Positions 36,372 to 45,051 are shown, counted from the first letter of the stretch. The stretch is DNA of 64,000 nt from Limnohabitans sp. Rim8 (GCA_945897465.1 CAMDFK010000021.1:1-64000); one strand, 5' to 3'. Made by a program: numbers and translations. Notes: generated by a model not told the origin, from the letters alone.

Positions 36372-36409
36372 AAGTAAAAGTAAAATGTTTAGATCATCAT
36401 CATTTACTT
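36372..36409. promoter_or_regulatory. Divergent cbbR-cbbL control region with inverted repeat
   Basis: Two overlapping AAGTAAA elements (36372-36378 and 36378-36384) face TTTACTT (36403-36409) across an AT-rich segment. The dyad lies between the divergent starts at 36248 and 36420, where CbbR should bind. Confidence 0.6.
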
Positions 36410-36419
36410 TAATAAAACA

Positions 36420-37316
36420 ATGAACCTGAGACATGCCACCTTGCACCAGCTGCGGATTTTTCAGGCAGTGGCCGAGCACAACAGCTTTGCCCGCGCCGCC
36501 GAGGCTTTGCACCTCTCGCCCCCAACTTTGTCGTTGCAGGTCAAGCAACTGGCTGAAACCGTGGGGCAACCCTTGTTTGAGCAACTGGGCAAAAAGATTT
36601 TTCTGACGGCCGCAGGCAAGATCCTGGCCGAGGCTTGCCAGGACATCGCACGGCGCATGGACCTGCTCAGCGATGACCTGGCCGCGCTGCAAGGTGTAGA
36701 GCGCGGCAGCCTGAAAATTGCCATCCTCACCACCGTGAAGTACACCGTGCCCAAACTGCTGGGCGGCTTTTGCGCAGCGCACCCCGGCATCGACGTGGTC
36801 ATGGTGGTGGGCAACCGCGAAAACCTGCTGCAACGTCTGTCGCAAAACCAAGACGACCTCTACATCATGGGCCAACCCCCCGAGCACATGGACGTGTTTT
36901 GTGAAGCCTTTGCCGACAACCCCTTGGTCATGGTGGGACCGCCCACCCACGCGCTGGCGGGCAAACGCCGCATCCGCCCGGAGCGGCTGCGCCACGAGCC
37001 TTTCATCATGCGCGAGCCCGGTTCGGGCACGCGCTTGACCATGGAGCGGTTTTTCAGTGAACACGGCGTCACGCCCATCAACCGGTTAGAGCTGGGCAGC
37101 AACGAGGCGATCAAAAAAACCGTCTCTGGCGGCCTGGGGCTGGCCGTGCTGTCGGCCTCCACTCTCGACGCCGAATTGGCTTTGGGCGAACTGGTTCAGC
37201 TCGATGTCATGGGCTTCCCCCTCATCCGGCGCTGGCACCTGGTCTACCCCCGAGGCAAGCGTCAGTCACCTGCGGCCCTGGCCTTCAAGGCCTGGCTGTT
37301 TGAGCACCGTCCATAA
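36420..37316 (+). CDS. cbbR: CbbR, LysR-type activator of CO2 fixation genes
   Basis: A 298-residue LysR protein with N-terminal HTH ([42 protein letters not shown], residues 6-48) and a CbbR-like effector domain ([48 protein letters not shown]). It is divergent from cbbL with an AT-rich dyad between. CbbR senses Calvin-cycle metabolites and activates the cbb operons; this copy is the obvious regulator of cbbLSQO. Confidence 0.93.
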   Translation: MNLRHATLHQLRIFQAVAEHNSFARAAEALHLSPPTLSLQVKQLAETVGQPLFEQLGKKIFLTAAGKILAEACQDIARRMDLLSDDLAALQGVERGSLKIAILTTVKYTVPKLLGGFCAAHPGIDVVMVVGNRENLLQRLSQNQDDLYIMGQPPEHMDVFCEAFADNPLVMVGPPTHALAGKRRIRPERLRHEPFIMREPGSGTRLTMERFFSEHGVTPINRLELGSNEAIKKTVSGGLGLAVLSASTLDAELALGELVQLDVMGFPLIRRWHLVYPRGKRQSPAALAFKAWLFEHRP

Positions 37317-37356
37317 TTTGCAATTGCCCTGCCCCGCTTGATTCAGGACCTGCCCG

Positions 37357-38289
37357 ATGAAAAACGCCACCTTTCGCCAACTTCGCGTGTTCAACGAGGT
37401 GGCTCGACACCTGAGCTTTGTGCGTGCCGCCGAAAACCTGCACCTGACCCCACCCGCCGTGACCATGCAGGTCAAGGAACTCGAAGGCCATGTGGGCATG
37501 CCCCTGTTTGACCGCAAAGGCAAACAAGTGAGCCTGACCACCACGGGCGAGTACATGCTGGTTTATGCCCGCAAAATTTTGGCCACCGTGAAAGACGCTG
37601 AAGACGCTGCAGCCCGTTTGCAGCGGGCCGAAACAGGTGTCCTGACCATCGGTTTTGTCAGCACCGCCAAGTATTTTTTGATGCGCTTGCTGGCCGAATT
37701 TCGCACATTGCACCCGGGCGTGGACATTCAGATCTCCATCGGCAACCGGGACCAACTGGTCGGCATGCTGCAAAACAGCGAGGTCGACATTGCCGTGATG
37801 GGCCGCCCCCCCAAAGAGCTGCAAACCCGGGCCGAGCCCTTTGCGGCGCACCCGCATGTGTTTGTCTCAGCCGTGGACCACCCTCTGGCACATCGCGACC
37901 ACCTGCGCGTGGAAGACCTGCGACCCTTCGACTTCATCGTGCGCGAAAAGGGCGCAGGCACCCGCGCCGCCATGGAAAAGTTTTTTGAAGACACACACGT
38001 CGAGCCGCGCATGAAAATCGAGCTGCACAGCAACGAAATCATCAAGCAAGCTGTGATGGCGGGACTGGGCCTGGGCTTTTTGTCGCTGCACACCATTGGC
38101 TTGGAGCTCGAGCACAAGTTGATCCGCATGCTCGATGTGGAAGGTGCGCCCGTGGTGCGCTCATGGAACGTGGTGCACACCCAATCCAAAATGCTCTCGC
38201 CCGCGGCCGAGGCGTTTCGCTACTTCATGCTCGAGGAAGCCGAAAGCCACCTGGCGCAACGCTTTGGCATGCACTGGCCCAAGGCCTGA
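37357..38289 (+). CDS. Second CbbR-type LysR regulator
   Basis: A 310-residue LysR protein, 40 bases after the first. The HTH (FRQLRVFNEVARHLSFVRAAENLHLTPPAVTMQVKELEGHVG) and effector domain (GFVSTAKYFLMRLLAEF, IGNRDQLVGMLQNSEVDIAVMGRPP, HSNEIIKQAVMAGLGLGFLS) are clearly of the CbbR group but well diverged from the neighbour. Two adjacent CbbR proteins could serve the two separate cbb clusters or respond to different metabolites. The C-terminal tail (SHLAQRFGMHWPKA) is longer than in the first copy. Confidence 0.88.
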   Translation: MKNATFRQLRVFNEVARHLSFVRAAENLHLTPPAVTMQVKELEGHVGMPLFDRKGKQVSLTTTGEYMLVYARKILATVKDAEDAAARLQRAETGVLTIGFVSTAKYFLMRLLAEFRTLHPGVDIQISIGNRDQLVGMLQNSEVDIAVMGRPPKELQTRAEPFAAHPHVFVSAVDHPLAHRDHLRVEDLRPFDFIVREKGAGTRAAMEKFFEDTHVEPRMKIELHSNEIIKQAVMAGLGLGFLSLHTIGLELEHKLIRMLDVEGAPVVRSWNVVHTQSKMLSPAAEAFRYFMLEEAESHLAQRFGMHWPKA

Positions 38290-38306
38290 GGATCAGCTGC
38301 CTTGAA

Positions 38307-39011
38307 TCACTGGCGCTGCAACAACACTTCGTTGGTGATTTCATAGCGCCTGCCCTGTTTGTCGCAGGGCTTCAAGGCACCGTCGCGGACCAGGGCACTG
38401 ATTTCGCGGCTGACGGTTTCGAGTTTGATGTCGAGCATGGCACCCATGTCGTCACGCGCAAAAAATGAAGTGAAATCTGGTTGGTCGGGGTCGCGCATTT
38501 TCAGGGCCAGGGCGGCCACACGTTGCCGGGCAGAGCCGAAGTTCAAATCAGCCAGCCAGTCGTCGGCGTCTTTCAGGGCGCCCTGCCACTTTTGCATCAG
38601 GCGTTTGTGCAGCCGTGGCGAGTTAGACGACAGGTGATGCAGCACAGACAGGGGTATCCGGCAAACGTGGGCTTCGACCAAAGCAATGGCTTCACTGTCG
38701 TAGCGGGCGGTGGCCAGGGCTTCGAGGCCAATCACGTCGCCGGGGCGCAGCACGCGCACGATGCGTTCGCGACCGTCGGCGGTGGCCCGCACCAGTTTGA
38801 CCATGCCTTTGCGCAGCGTGAACACGCCCACCGCCGTTTGGCCTTCGGTGTACAGCGGCGCATCTGCTGAGAACACCATGTCGTCGATGGGTGTGTGGAT
38901 TTCGCCAAAGTCCTGTTCATTCAGGTCGGCAAATAGCACCATGTCGCGGATGCCGCAGTTGCGGCAGTCCGAGGTACCTTTCCAGGCCGAGTCAATCTTG
39001 ATGGGGATCAT
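38307..39011 (-). CDS. Crp/Fnr-family regulator with partial N-terminal cysteine cluster
   Basis: A 234-residue protein with a cyclic-nucleotide-type beta-roll domain and a C-terminal HTH (DDMGAMLDIKLETVSREISALVRDGAL). An N-terminal SDCRNCGIR gives Cys16 and Cys19. A third, Cys117 (EAHVCRIPL), sits where the distal FNR ligand is found. The FNR cysteine at +6 from the second is Val25 here, so a standard four-Cys Fe-S cluster is not possible without another ligand. It may sense oxygen, NO or redox differently from FNR. Convergent with the second cbbR and next to sulfur genes. Confidence 0.85.
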   Translation of the reverse strand: MIPIKIDSAWKGTSDCRNCGIRDMVLFADLNEQDFGEIHTPIDDMVFSADAPLYTEGQTAVGVFTLRKGMVKLVRATADGRERIVRVLRPGDVIGLEALATARYDSEAIALVEAHVCRIPLSVLHHLSSNSPRLHKRLMQKWQGALKDADDWLADLNFGSARQRVAALALKMRDPDQPDFTSFFARDDMGAMLDIKLETVSREISALVRDGALKPCDKQGRRYEITNEVLLQRQ

Positions 39012-39062
39012 GTTTTGAATTTAGCACGTCCAAAGTGTCCCCAACTGACACAGAGTCTGGCT

Positions 39063-39542
39063 TTAGAGGGCTTTGCGCCCTTGCGCCATGCGGTCTTCGA
39101 GGTAGGGACCATAAAAATCCGGTTGGTACGCGCCTTCCATGCGCTCGGCCACCTCTTTGCCGCCGGGTCCAAAAAACAGCAGGGTGGGCGTGATGGAGAC
39201 TTTCCACCGCCGGGTCAGCTCATCGTGCGTGGTGAGTTGGCCCGAAAAGTCGAGCACGGGTTGGTTGTTGCGCATGTCCACCTGCACGATGGCAGTGCCT
39301 GCACGCGCCATGGGTGAGAGGTGGCTTTGCCGGGCTTGGCGGCAAAACACGCAGCCATCCAGGCTGACCATCACGATCAAGGGCTGCTTGTTTTGGAGGG
39401 CGCGTGCCAGTTCGTCGGGCAACGATTGGGCTGCGGGCAAGGTGGCTTCGCGGCCCAATTGAGCCCAAACGGGCGTGGCCACAAGCGATACCCCCACCCG
39501 TAAAAGCCAGTCACGACGGCGCAGATCAGACAAGAAAATCAT
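39063..39542 (-). CDS. Exported thioredoxin-fold protein (SoxW-like)
   Basis: From ATG 39542 the protein has 159 residues with an N-terminal export signal starting MIFLSDLRRRDWLLRVG and ending WAQ, possibly Tat-type because of its three arginines. The thioredoxin fold carries the redox motif CVFC (Cys64-Cys67) and a cis-Pro segment SITPTLLFFGPGG (Pro119). Upstream in-frame starts (39560, and GTG 39611) exist with no better ribosome site, so the start is uncertain. SoxW and SoxS are periplasmic thioredoxins of this kind that keep the Sox carrier reduced. Divergent from the YeeE/TsuA-like gene. Confidence 0.8.
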   Translation of the reverse strand: MIFLSDLRRRDWLLRVGVSLVATPVWAQLGREATLPAAQSLPDELARALQNKQPLIVMVSLDGCVFCRQARQSHLSPMARAGTAIVQVDMRNNQPVLDFSGQLTTHDELTRRWKVSITPTLLFFGPGGKEVAERMEGAYQPDFYGPYLEDRMAQGRKAL

Positions 39543-39662
39543 AGACGGGTTGGAAGCCATGAATTGCGGACCGTGGACAATATCGGGTTTTGCGCAGCGG
39601 GCTGACGTCACGCCAAAGTCGCATTTTCAATATAAGAAACCAATGAATTATTGGAGAAATCC

Positions 39663-40727
39663 GTGAATCTCGCAAGCTTGCTCGAAACCTGGGGTGATTC
39701 AAATGTACTGGCCTTGGCCGGTGCGTTGGTGGGCTTCATATTTGGCTTGGCAGCACAACGTACCCGGTTTTGTGCCAGAGCGGCCGTGGTGGAGTGCTGC
39801 GAAGGCCAAACGGGTGACCGTTTCAGCGTGTGGTGGCTGGCTTTTGGGGCAGCCCTCGTGGGAGTTCAGGCGCTTGTCTGGGCGGGCGGTCTCAAGCCTT
39901 CAGATGCACGCTACATTGGCGCAACAGGCACTTTATCGGGTGCGGTTCTGGGCGGCTTGTTGTTTGGTGCGGGCATGATTTTGACGCGCGGCTGCGCCAG
40001 CCGTTTGCTGATTTTGTCGGCCAATGGCAATTTGCGCGCCTTGCTGGCCGGTCTGGTGTTTGCCGTCACCGTGCAGGCCAGCATTGCCGGATGGCTTGCG
40101 CCTGCCCGCCAGGCTTTGGCCAGTTGGTGGCCCATTGACGGTGGGCCCGGACGTGATTTGTTGCAACTCACAGGCATTGGACCGACAGGCGGGCTGGTGC
40201 TGGCCCTGCTCGCTTTGGGCACTGGGTTTTACTTTTTCTTCAAGACGCACCAGCGCCGATGGGGCCTGGCACTGGGGGCCATCATCACGGGCTTGAGCAT
40301 TGCGCTGGGCTGGGGGCTGACACAGGCGATTGCCTCGCAGTCATTTGAAGCGGTACAGATTCAGGGGCTGAGCTTCAGCAGCGCATCGGCGGAGATGCTG
40401 ATGCGGGTACTGTCCAGCGCGACATCACCCAAATTAGGCTTTGATGCGGGCTTGCTACCGGCCACTTTTGCAGGTTCTTTGTTGGGCGCTTTGGTCGGGG
40501 GTGACTTCAAGTTCGAGGGCTTCAAAACCGAGAACAAACTGGGCCACTACCTCACAGGTGCGGTCCTGATGGGTTTTGGCGCGGTGCTGGCAGGTGGTTG
40601 CACCGTGGGTGCTGGCATGACTGGAGGTTCTATTTTCTCGCTGACCGCTTGGTTGACCCTGATCGCGATTTGGCTGGGCGCGGGTTTGGCCTGGCGCATC
40701 AACCGCAGCATGGGCTGGCCCATCTGA
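39663..40727 (+). CDS. YeeE/YedE (TsuA-like) thiosulfate/sulfur transporter
   Basis: A GTG at 39663 behind a GGAG site gives a 354-residue membrane protein with two YeeE/YedE (PF04143) halves. Conserved cysteines lie at the TsuA positions: RTRFCARAA (Cys37), LTRGCASR (Cys111) and AGGCTVGAG (Cys313). In TsuA these three cysteines relay thiosulfate through the membrane. Cys45/Cys46 (VECCEG) are additional. It probably imports thiosulfate or related sulfane sulfur. It converges on the flavocytochrome c genes, sharing the terminator at 40761-40799, and diverges from a thioredoxin-like gene. Confidence 0.9.
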   Translation: MNLASLLETWGDSNVLALAGALVGFIFGLAAQRTRFCARAAVVECCEGQTGDRFSVWWLAFGAALVGVQALVWAGGLKPSDARYIGATGTLSGAVLGGLLFGAGMILTRGCASRLLILSANGNLRALLAGLVFAVTVQASIAGWLAPARQALASWWPIDGGPGRDLLQLTGIGPTGGLVLALLALGTGFYFFFKTHQRRWGLALGAIITGLSIALGWGLTQAIASQSFEAVQIQGLSFSSASAEMLMRVLSSATSPKLGFDAGLLPATFAGSLLGALVGGDFKFEGFKTENKLGHYLTGAVLMGFGAVLAGGCTVGAGMTGGSIFSLTAWLTLIAIWLGAGLAWRINRSMGWPI

Positions 40728-40760
40728 GTTGGATGCAAGCCAACGCCATGTGATCGCCAT

Positions 40761-40799
40761 AAAAAACGCCGCCAGTCCAAAAGACTGCGGCGTATTTTA
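40761..40799. terminator. Bidirectional terminator between yeeE and fccB
   Basis: ACGCCGCCAGTC (40766-40777) pairs with GACTGCGGCGT (40783-40793) with one bulged base and a 5-base loop. Six A residues precede it (a T-run for the minus strand) and a short T-run follows, so it can end both convergent transcripts; the minus-strand side is stronger. Confidence 0.85.
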
Positions 40800-40828
40800 A
40801 TGGCGTGGCATCCGCCACGCACCAAGCA

Positions 40829-42103
40829 TCAAGCCAGTGTGTCGGCCCAGATGTTTTGTGCCCAAGACCAGGCGTAAACCCCTTCAAGTTCATTGGCCGC
40901 GCTGGACACGCCGCCCGAACCAGGCACGGTCAGCATGGTTTTCTTTTCTGCGTCGTAGCGGTGCACGCTGGCCACGTGAACCACGTCTTTGCTGCTGACA
41001 TAGCTGTAGCAAGTGTTGTTGTAGATCGGCATAGGATTGACCTCTTTGCCCATCAACAGAGCCACCACAGCTGCAGCGCAGGTTTTGCCGTGTTGGTTGG
41101 CCATGTGGCCCGACTTGGGCATGCCCGGCGCAATCTGGATCGAGTCTCCCAGAACGTGCACGTTTTTAGCGGCTTTGGATTCAAAGGTGAGGAAGTCCAC
41201 TTCGCACCAGCGCTTGTTGGCGGTGGCCAAGCCTGCGTTGACGGCGATGTCACCGGCACGCATATTGGGGATGACGTTGAGCACGTTGGCTTTGAGGTCG
41301 TCGTTGAACTCGAACTTCAAGGTGTTGGTCGCTGCATCGACATCGGTCACGCGGTGCTTGCCGCGGTACTCGACGATACCCTTGTAGCGCTCAGCCCAGG
41401 CTTTTTTGAACAAGGGCCCCTTGGAGGTCACGTCGTCGTTCGCGTCCAGAATCAACACCTTGCTCTTGGGCTTGGCCTTGCTGAAGTACTCGGCCGCTTG
41501 GCAAGCCCGCTCGTAAGGGCCGGGGGGGCAGCGGTAAGGTGCCAAGGGGATGGACATGGCGAAGACACCGCCATCAGGCATGGCTTCGAGCTGCTTGCGC
41601 AGGGTGACGGTTTGTGCGCCAGCCTTCCAAGCGTGCATGATTTTGTCTTTGGCACCGGCTTTGTTCATGCCGGGCAGTGTCTCCCACATGAAGTCCACAC
41701 CGGGAGAAACGATCAAGCGGTCATAGCTCAGCTCGGCACCGCTGGCCAGCTTGACGATGCGCTTGTCAGCGTCAATGGTGTTGACACGGTCCTTGACCAC
41801 CTTCACGCCATGGCGTTTGGTCAGGTTGTCATAAGGGGTGGTGATTTCTGTGATGGTTTTGCTGCCACCGATCACCAGGTTGGACATGGGGCAGGAAATG
41901 AAGGCATCGCTGGGCTCGACCAGGGTGACCTGGATTTTGTGCTCAGACCACATGCGCGTGTATTTGGCGGCTGTGGCACCGGAGTATCCCCCGCCAATGA
42001 CCACCACCTTGGGGCCGCTGCCGCCACCCACGGTGGCACAACCCGAAACCAGTCCCATGGCGCCCAAAGCGGAGCCAGTCTGCAAAAAATGACGACGTTG
42101 CAT
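40829..42103 (-). CDS. fccB: Flavocytochrome c sulfide dehydrogenase, flavoprotein subunit
   Basis: A 424-residue flavoprotein with a Tat-like signal (MQRRHFLQTGSALG), an FAD nucleotide fold (VVVIGGGYSGATAA, residues 33-46) and CPMSN (Cys71), the site of covalent FAD attachment in Chromatium FccB. Cys192 (YRCPPGPYERAC) and Cys365 (NNTCYSYV) correspond to the redox disulfide pair that takes sulfide. It oxidises sulfide to zero-valent sulfur or polysulfide in the periplasm, passing electrons to the adjacent cytochrome subunit. SoxF is the same family. Confidence 0.94.
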   Translation of the reverse strand: MQRRHFLQTGSALGAMGLVSGCATVGGGSGPKVVVIGGGYSGATAAKYTRMWSEHKIQVTLVEPSDAFISCPMSNLVIGGSKTITEITTPYDNLTKRHGVKVVKDRVNTIDADKRIVKLASGAELSYDRLIVSPGVDFMWETLPGMNKAGAKDKIMHAWKAGAQTVTLRKQLEAMPDGGVFAMSIPLAPYRCPPGPYERACQAAEYFSKAKPKSKVLILDANDDVTSKGPLFKKAWAERYKGIVEYRGKHRVTDVDAATNTLKFEFNDDLKANVLNVIPNMRAGDIAVNAGLATANKRWCEVDFLTFESKAAKNVHVLGDSIQIAPGMPKSGHMANQHGKTCAAAVVALLMGKEVNPMPIYNNTCYSYVSSKDVVHVASVHRYDAEKKTMLTVPGSGGVSSAANELEGVYAWSWAQNIWADTLA

Positions 42104-42114
42104 GGCAGTTTTCC

Positions 42115-42423
42115 TTATTTCTTTTGAGCGGCGAAGTAGCCAGCAATGGCAGCGATCTGCTCATCTGAATAGCCCTTGGCGAGCTGGTGCATGATGGTGG
42201 CAGCAGGTACACGACCGGCTTTGTAATCCAGCATTTTTTGGATGGTGATTTCTTTGGGAACACCGGCCAAAGAAATCATGCCCGGTTGAGCGCGTCCATC
42301 GGTGCCGTGGCAGGCCGCGCACGACGCGGCCCAGCTGCGCACGTGCAGCGGATCGACCTGGGCTTGTGCCAGGCCAGACAAAGCGACCAAGGCGGTCGCG
42401 GTCAAAGCGTGTCGAATCATCAT
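42115..42423 (-). CDS. fccA: Flavocytochrome c, monohaem cytochrome subunit
   Basis: From the first of two tandem ATGs (42423; AAGGA site) the protein has 102 residues: a signal peptide to AQA, one haem site CAACH (residues 35-39), and a likely axial Met in PAATIMHQLAKGYSDEQI (Met78). It is the single-haem FccA/SoxE type. It is 11 bases upstream of fccB in the same operon and would shuttle electrons from the flavin to cytochrome c. Confidence 0.92.
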   Translation of the reverse strand: MMIRHALTATALVALSGLAQAQVDPLHVRSWAASCAACHGTDGRAQPGMISLAGVPKEITIQKMLDYKAGRVPAATIMHQLAKGYSDEQIAAIAGYFAAQKK

Positions 42424-42473
42424 AGGTTTTCCTTGAAAAAAACTCTCGGGGCTGATGTGCGGCTTATCGCTCA

Positions 42474-42884
42474 TCAGGGGCGCAGGTATACATATTTGTC
42501 GTTGGCCTGCAGTTTGGCGACTTCAGCCACACCGGAAGGCACCACTTTGGCTTCCATCAACAGCTTGTCGGCCGAGATCTTTCGCGACACCAAGGTGTTG
42601 TTGCACACGCGAAACTCCACACCTTTGTTGACCAAGTCAGCAACACCCCCCGCAAAAGGTTGGTCCAACTGGTTGGTGGCACCGCTGATCAAAAAGTCGA
42701 TGCCCAAGCCGTGGGAAACCACCACGATTTTGGCGGTCGGGTCGGCATTGAGGTGGTTGCGGATGTTGCCAATGGCCCGTGAGGCCTGAGGGATGCCTTC
42801 GCTCAGGTGGTAAACCACCTTGATCTCTGCCCAGCTAAGGGTGCAGGCCAAGAGGCCGGAAATTAACAGCAGATGTTTCTTCAT
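42474..42884 (-). CDS. Secreted DsrE-family protein
   Basis: A 136-residue protein with a Sec signal peptide (MKKHLLLISGLLACTLSWA) and a DsrE/YchN-like domain: KVVYHLSEGIPQASRAIGNIRNHLNADPTAKIVVVSHGLGIDFLI and the conserved cysteine segment FRVCNNTL (Cys94). DsrE proteins carry sulfur as a persulfide on this Cys. Most work in the cytoplasm; this one is predicted periplasmic and precedes fccA by 50 bases. It may take the sulfane sulfur made by flavocytochrome c. A GGAGT element precedes the ATG. Confidence 0.88.
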   Translation of the reverse strand: MKKHLLLISGLLACTLSWAEIKVVYHLSEGIPQASRAIGNIRNHLNADPTAKIVVVSHGLGIDFLISGATNQLDQPFAGGVADLVNKGVEFRVCNNTLVSRKISADKLLMEAKVVPSGVAEVAKLQANDKYVYLRP

Positions 42885-42969
42885 TCATTACTCCTTATGT
42901 ATGGATGTTAGCCGGGTCCACTGCGAAAGCGTGCCCGTGAAAACCCGGCCTGAAACTGACGTCGATCTT

Positions 42970-43299
42970 TCAATCGCCTTCGCTGGCGATCTGCACGCAC
43001 ACAGCACGGCACAGCGTGACCACGCGGTCATTGATGATGCGGTAATAGATTTGTACACCTTCGCGGCGCTTCCCCAGCACACCCGACTGGTAGAGCGTGT
43101 TCAGGTGCTGAGACATGTTGGGTTGGGTGGTGTCGATTTCAGCCAGCAGCTCACCCACATTTTTTTCGCCATTGCACAGAGCGCTGATGATGCGCAAGCG
43201 CATCGGGGCCGACATGACACGAAAGACCTCGGCGGCTTTTTCAAAAACCTCCTCCGATTCAGTCAGAACGTTGTCTTCGGGTATTGCAGTTTTGGCCAT
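42970..43299 (-). CDS. ArsR-family SoxR-like repressor (paralogue 2)
   Basis: A 109-residue ArsR protein closely related to the regulator at 1897-2196 (shared IISxLCxGEKNVG, QPNMSQHLN, GVLGKRRxG and LCRAVC segments). Cysteines are Cys42, Cys97 and Cys101, with an extra N-terminal 10-residue extension. It is the first gene upstream of dsrE-fccA-fccB and probably represses them until sulfane sulfur modifies Cys42 and a C-terminal Cys. No copy of the 6-N8-6 dyad seen elsewhere is present in its own upstream region. Confidence 0.86.
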   Translation of the reverse strand: MAKTAIPEDNVLTESEEVFEKAAEVFRVMSAPMRLRIISALCNGEKNVGELLAEIDTTQPNMSQHLNTLYQSGVLGKRREGVQIYYRIINDRVVTLCRAVCVQIASEGD

Positions 43300-43639
43300 G
43301 GTGTCTTTTTTTGGGTTGTCTGTGATGCCGTTTGAGGGTCCTCAAGAGCAAAAAACCGAGCGGATGTGGCTGTGGGTAACGGGGTTGTCACGTCCTTCGA
43401 ATCATCAACAATAGACATTGTGACCAAAATTGTTGAAGTTTCAAACCATTGATTTGATCTTTGCTTATGCAGAAATAGCGCTAAAGAGCGCGCATTACCC
43501 AAAGCAGATCGCTCATTGGCGTTGGTGCAAGTGCCGGAGGACCTTACGCAACATCCCGACGGTCGCGATCAGCGAAATTGTTCAAAGACCCCCAACGCAA
43601 GCAAAATTCCCCGCGCATTTAGGCCCTGACCGGTTGAAC
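43300..43639. other. 340-bp intergenic region with inverted repeats
   Basis: No credible gene was found between the soxR-like start (43299) and the dcd stop (43640). The part nearest soxR holds TCAACAAT (43405-43412) facing ATTGTTGA (43429-43436), and a nested ACAAT-N4-ATTGT (43408-43421); both are possible operators. A TTGAGG-GT-CCTCAA hairpin sits nearer the ATG. The remaining 200 bases are GC-rich without clear signals. Confidence 0.5.
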
Positions 43640-44215
43640 TCAGGTCTTTGGCAAGGTCACACCCACTTGGCCTTGGTATTTGCCACCCCGATCCTTGTAA
43701 CTGGTTTCGCAAACATCGTCTTTGTCACTCTCAAAGAACAGCACTTGGGCGCAACCTTCCCCAGCATAAATTTTGGCGGGCAGCGGCGTGGTGTTGCTGA
43801 ACTCGAGCGTCACATAACCTTCCCACTCAGGCTCGAAAGGGGTCACGTTGACGATGATGCCGCAGCGGGCATAGGTGCTCTTGCCCAGGCAAATGGTCAG
43901 CACATTGCGCGGAATCCGGAAGTACTCCATGGTACGAGCCAGCGCAAAACTGTTGGGCGGGATGATGCAAACGTCGGACTCGATGTCCACGAAACTTTTG
44001 GGGTCGAAGTTCTTCGGATCCACCACCGTGCTGTAGATGTTGGTGAAGACCTTGAATTCGGGGGCGCAGCGGATGTCATAGCCATAACTGCTGGTGCCGT
44101 AGCTGACAATTTTTTCGCCAGCGGCGTTTTGGCGGATCTGTCCCGGCTCGAAAGGCTCAATCATGCCGTGCTCTTCAGCCATGCGGCGGATCCATTTGTC
44201 GCTCTTGATACTCAT
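43640..44215 (-). CDS. dcd: dCTP deaminase
   Basis: A 191-residue trimeric nucleotide deaminase with [13 protein letters not shown], the substrate-site segment [52 protein letters not shown] (catalytic Glu in FEPEWEGY) and the flexible C-terminal tail [16 protein letters not shown]. It converts dCTP to dUTP for thymidylate synthesis. It is a housekeeping gene unrelated to its sulfur neighbours and has no visible partner here. Confidence 0.97.
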   Translation of the reverse strand: MSIKSDKWIRRMAEEHGMIEPFEPGQIRQNAAGEKIVSYGTSSYGYDIRCAPEFKVFTNIYSTVVDPKNFDPKSFVDIESDVCIIPPNSFALARTMEYFRIPRNVLTICLGKSTYARCGIIVNVTPFEPEWEGYVTLEFSNTTPLPAKIYAGEGCAQVLFFESDKDDVCETSYKDRGGKYQGQVGVTLPKT

Positions 44216-44319
44216 CGCTTAACCTCAGAATGTTTCGTTTATTTTACGGGCGACTGCAAAGTCACGTGCGGCGGATCAAAATTTTCGTATACGATATTCA
44301 AAATTGATCGTTTTTTAAT

Positions 44320-45051
44320 ATGCTTCCTTGGATCACCTCCGACACATCAGAACGCATCAGAGACATGCGCGAAACCTCGCTGGCCAAGCTGGTGCGGGAG
44401 GATTTGCTTGAACATATCCTCAAGGGTCAACTCGCGCCGGGCGACCGCATCAACGAACCTGACGTTGCCAAACGTTTGAATGTATCCCGGGTTCCTGTTC
44501 GAGAAGCTTTGCGCGAATTGGAAAGCTCTGGGCTGGTGATCTCACGAAAGCACGCAGGCGTATTTGTCAGGGCCATCGAGGCCCAAGAGGTGCGTGACTT
44601 GTATGAAATACGCAGCCTGCTTGATGGTTTTGCCGGCGCCAAATCCGCCGCCCTGCCCGCCCCTGCCAGACAAAAGCTGACCCGTGCCCTGAATGTCTCC
44701 ATAGCAACCATGCGTGAAGCCAGCGCTCAACACAATCTGTCCGCCTATTACTCGGAAAATCTGCATTTCCATTGGCTGATCGTAGTGGCTGCAAACAGCG
44801 AGCAGCTCAGCCGCACCTACCAAGAGGTGGTGCAAAAGCTGCACTTGGCCCGACTGCAAAGCTTGGCCCAAGTCAGCGGCATGGCCACATCGATTGCCGA
44901 ACACCAAAACATCAACCAAGCCATTGAGCATGGAGATGTGCGCAGCGCACAGAGCCTGTTGGCCGATCACGTCACTCAAGCGCACCAGCGCTTGAGCCGA
45001 AGCCTGACAGGCACCGAAATGATTTCAACCACCCCAGAGGAGACACTATGA
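44320..45051 (+). CDS. GntR-family regulator (FCD subfamily)
   Basis: A 243-residue protein with N-terminal winged helix (LVREDLLEHILKGQLAPGDRINEPDVAKRLNVSRVPVREALRELESSGLV) and an all-helical FCD ligand domain with metal-site histidines (SENLHFHWLIV, AEHQNINQAIE, LLADHVTQAH). Its TGA overlaps the next ATG (ATGA), so it is coupled to the Bug-type binding protein and probably regulates this operon in response to an organic acid. ATG 44365 is an alternative start. Confidence 0.9.
   Translation: MLPWITSDTSERIRDMRETSLAKLVREDLLEHILKGQLAPGDRINEPDVAKRLNVSRVPVREALRELESSGLVISRKHAGVFVRAIEAQEVRDLYEIRSLLDGFAGAKSAALPAPARQKLTRALNVSIATMREASAQHNLSAYYSENLHFHWLIVVAANSEQLSRTYQEVVQKLHLARLQSLAQVSGMATSIAEHQNINQAIEHGDVRSAQSLLADHVTQAHQRLSRSLTGTEMISTTPEETL

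Noticed and set aside
39630..39649. Possible fourth SoxR-type dyad upstream of the YeeE-like gene (ATATAA-N8-TGAATT)
   Set aside because: The right half-site does not match GAATAT or TGATAT and symmetry is poor, so it was left out of the operator set.
43263..43502. 79-codon minus-strand frame in the gap upstream of the second soxR-like gene
   Set aside because: It overlaps the soxR-like start in another frame, is Thr/Ser-rich, and has no ribosome site; the region looks regulatory.
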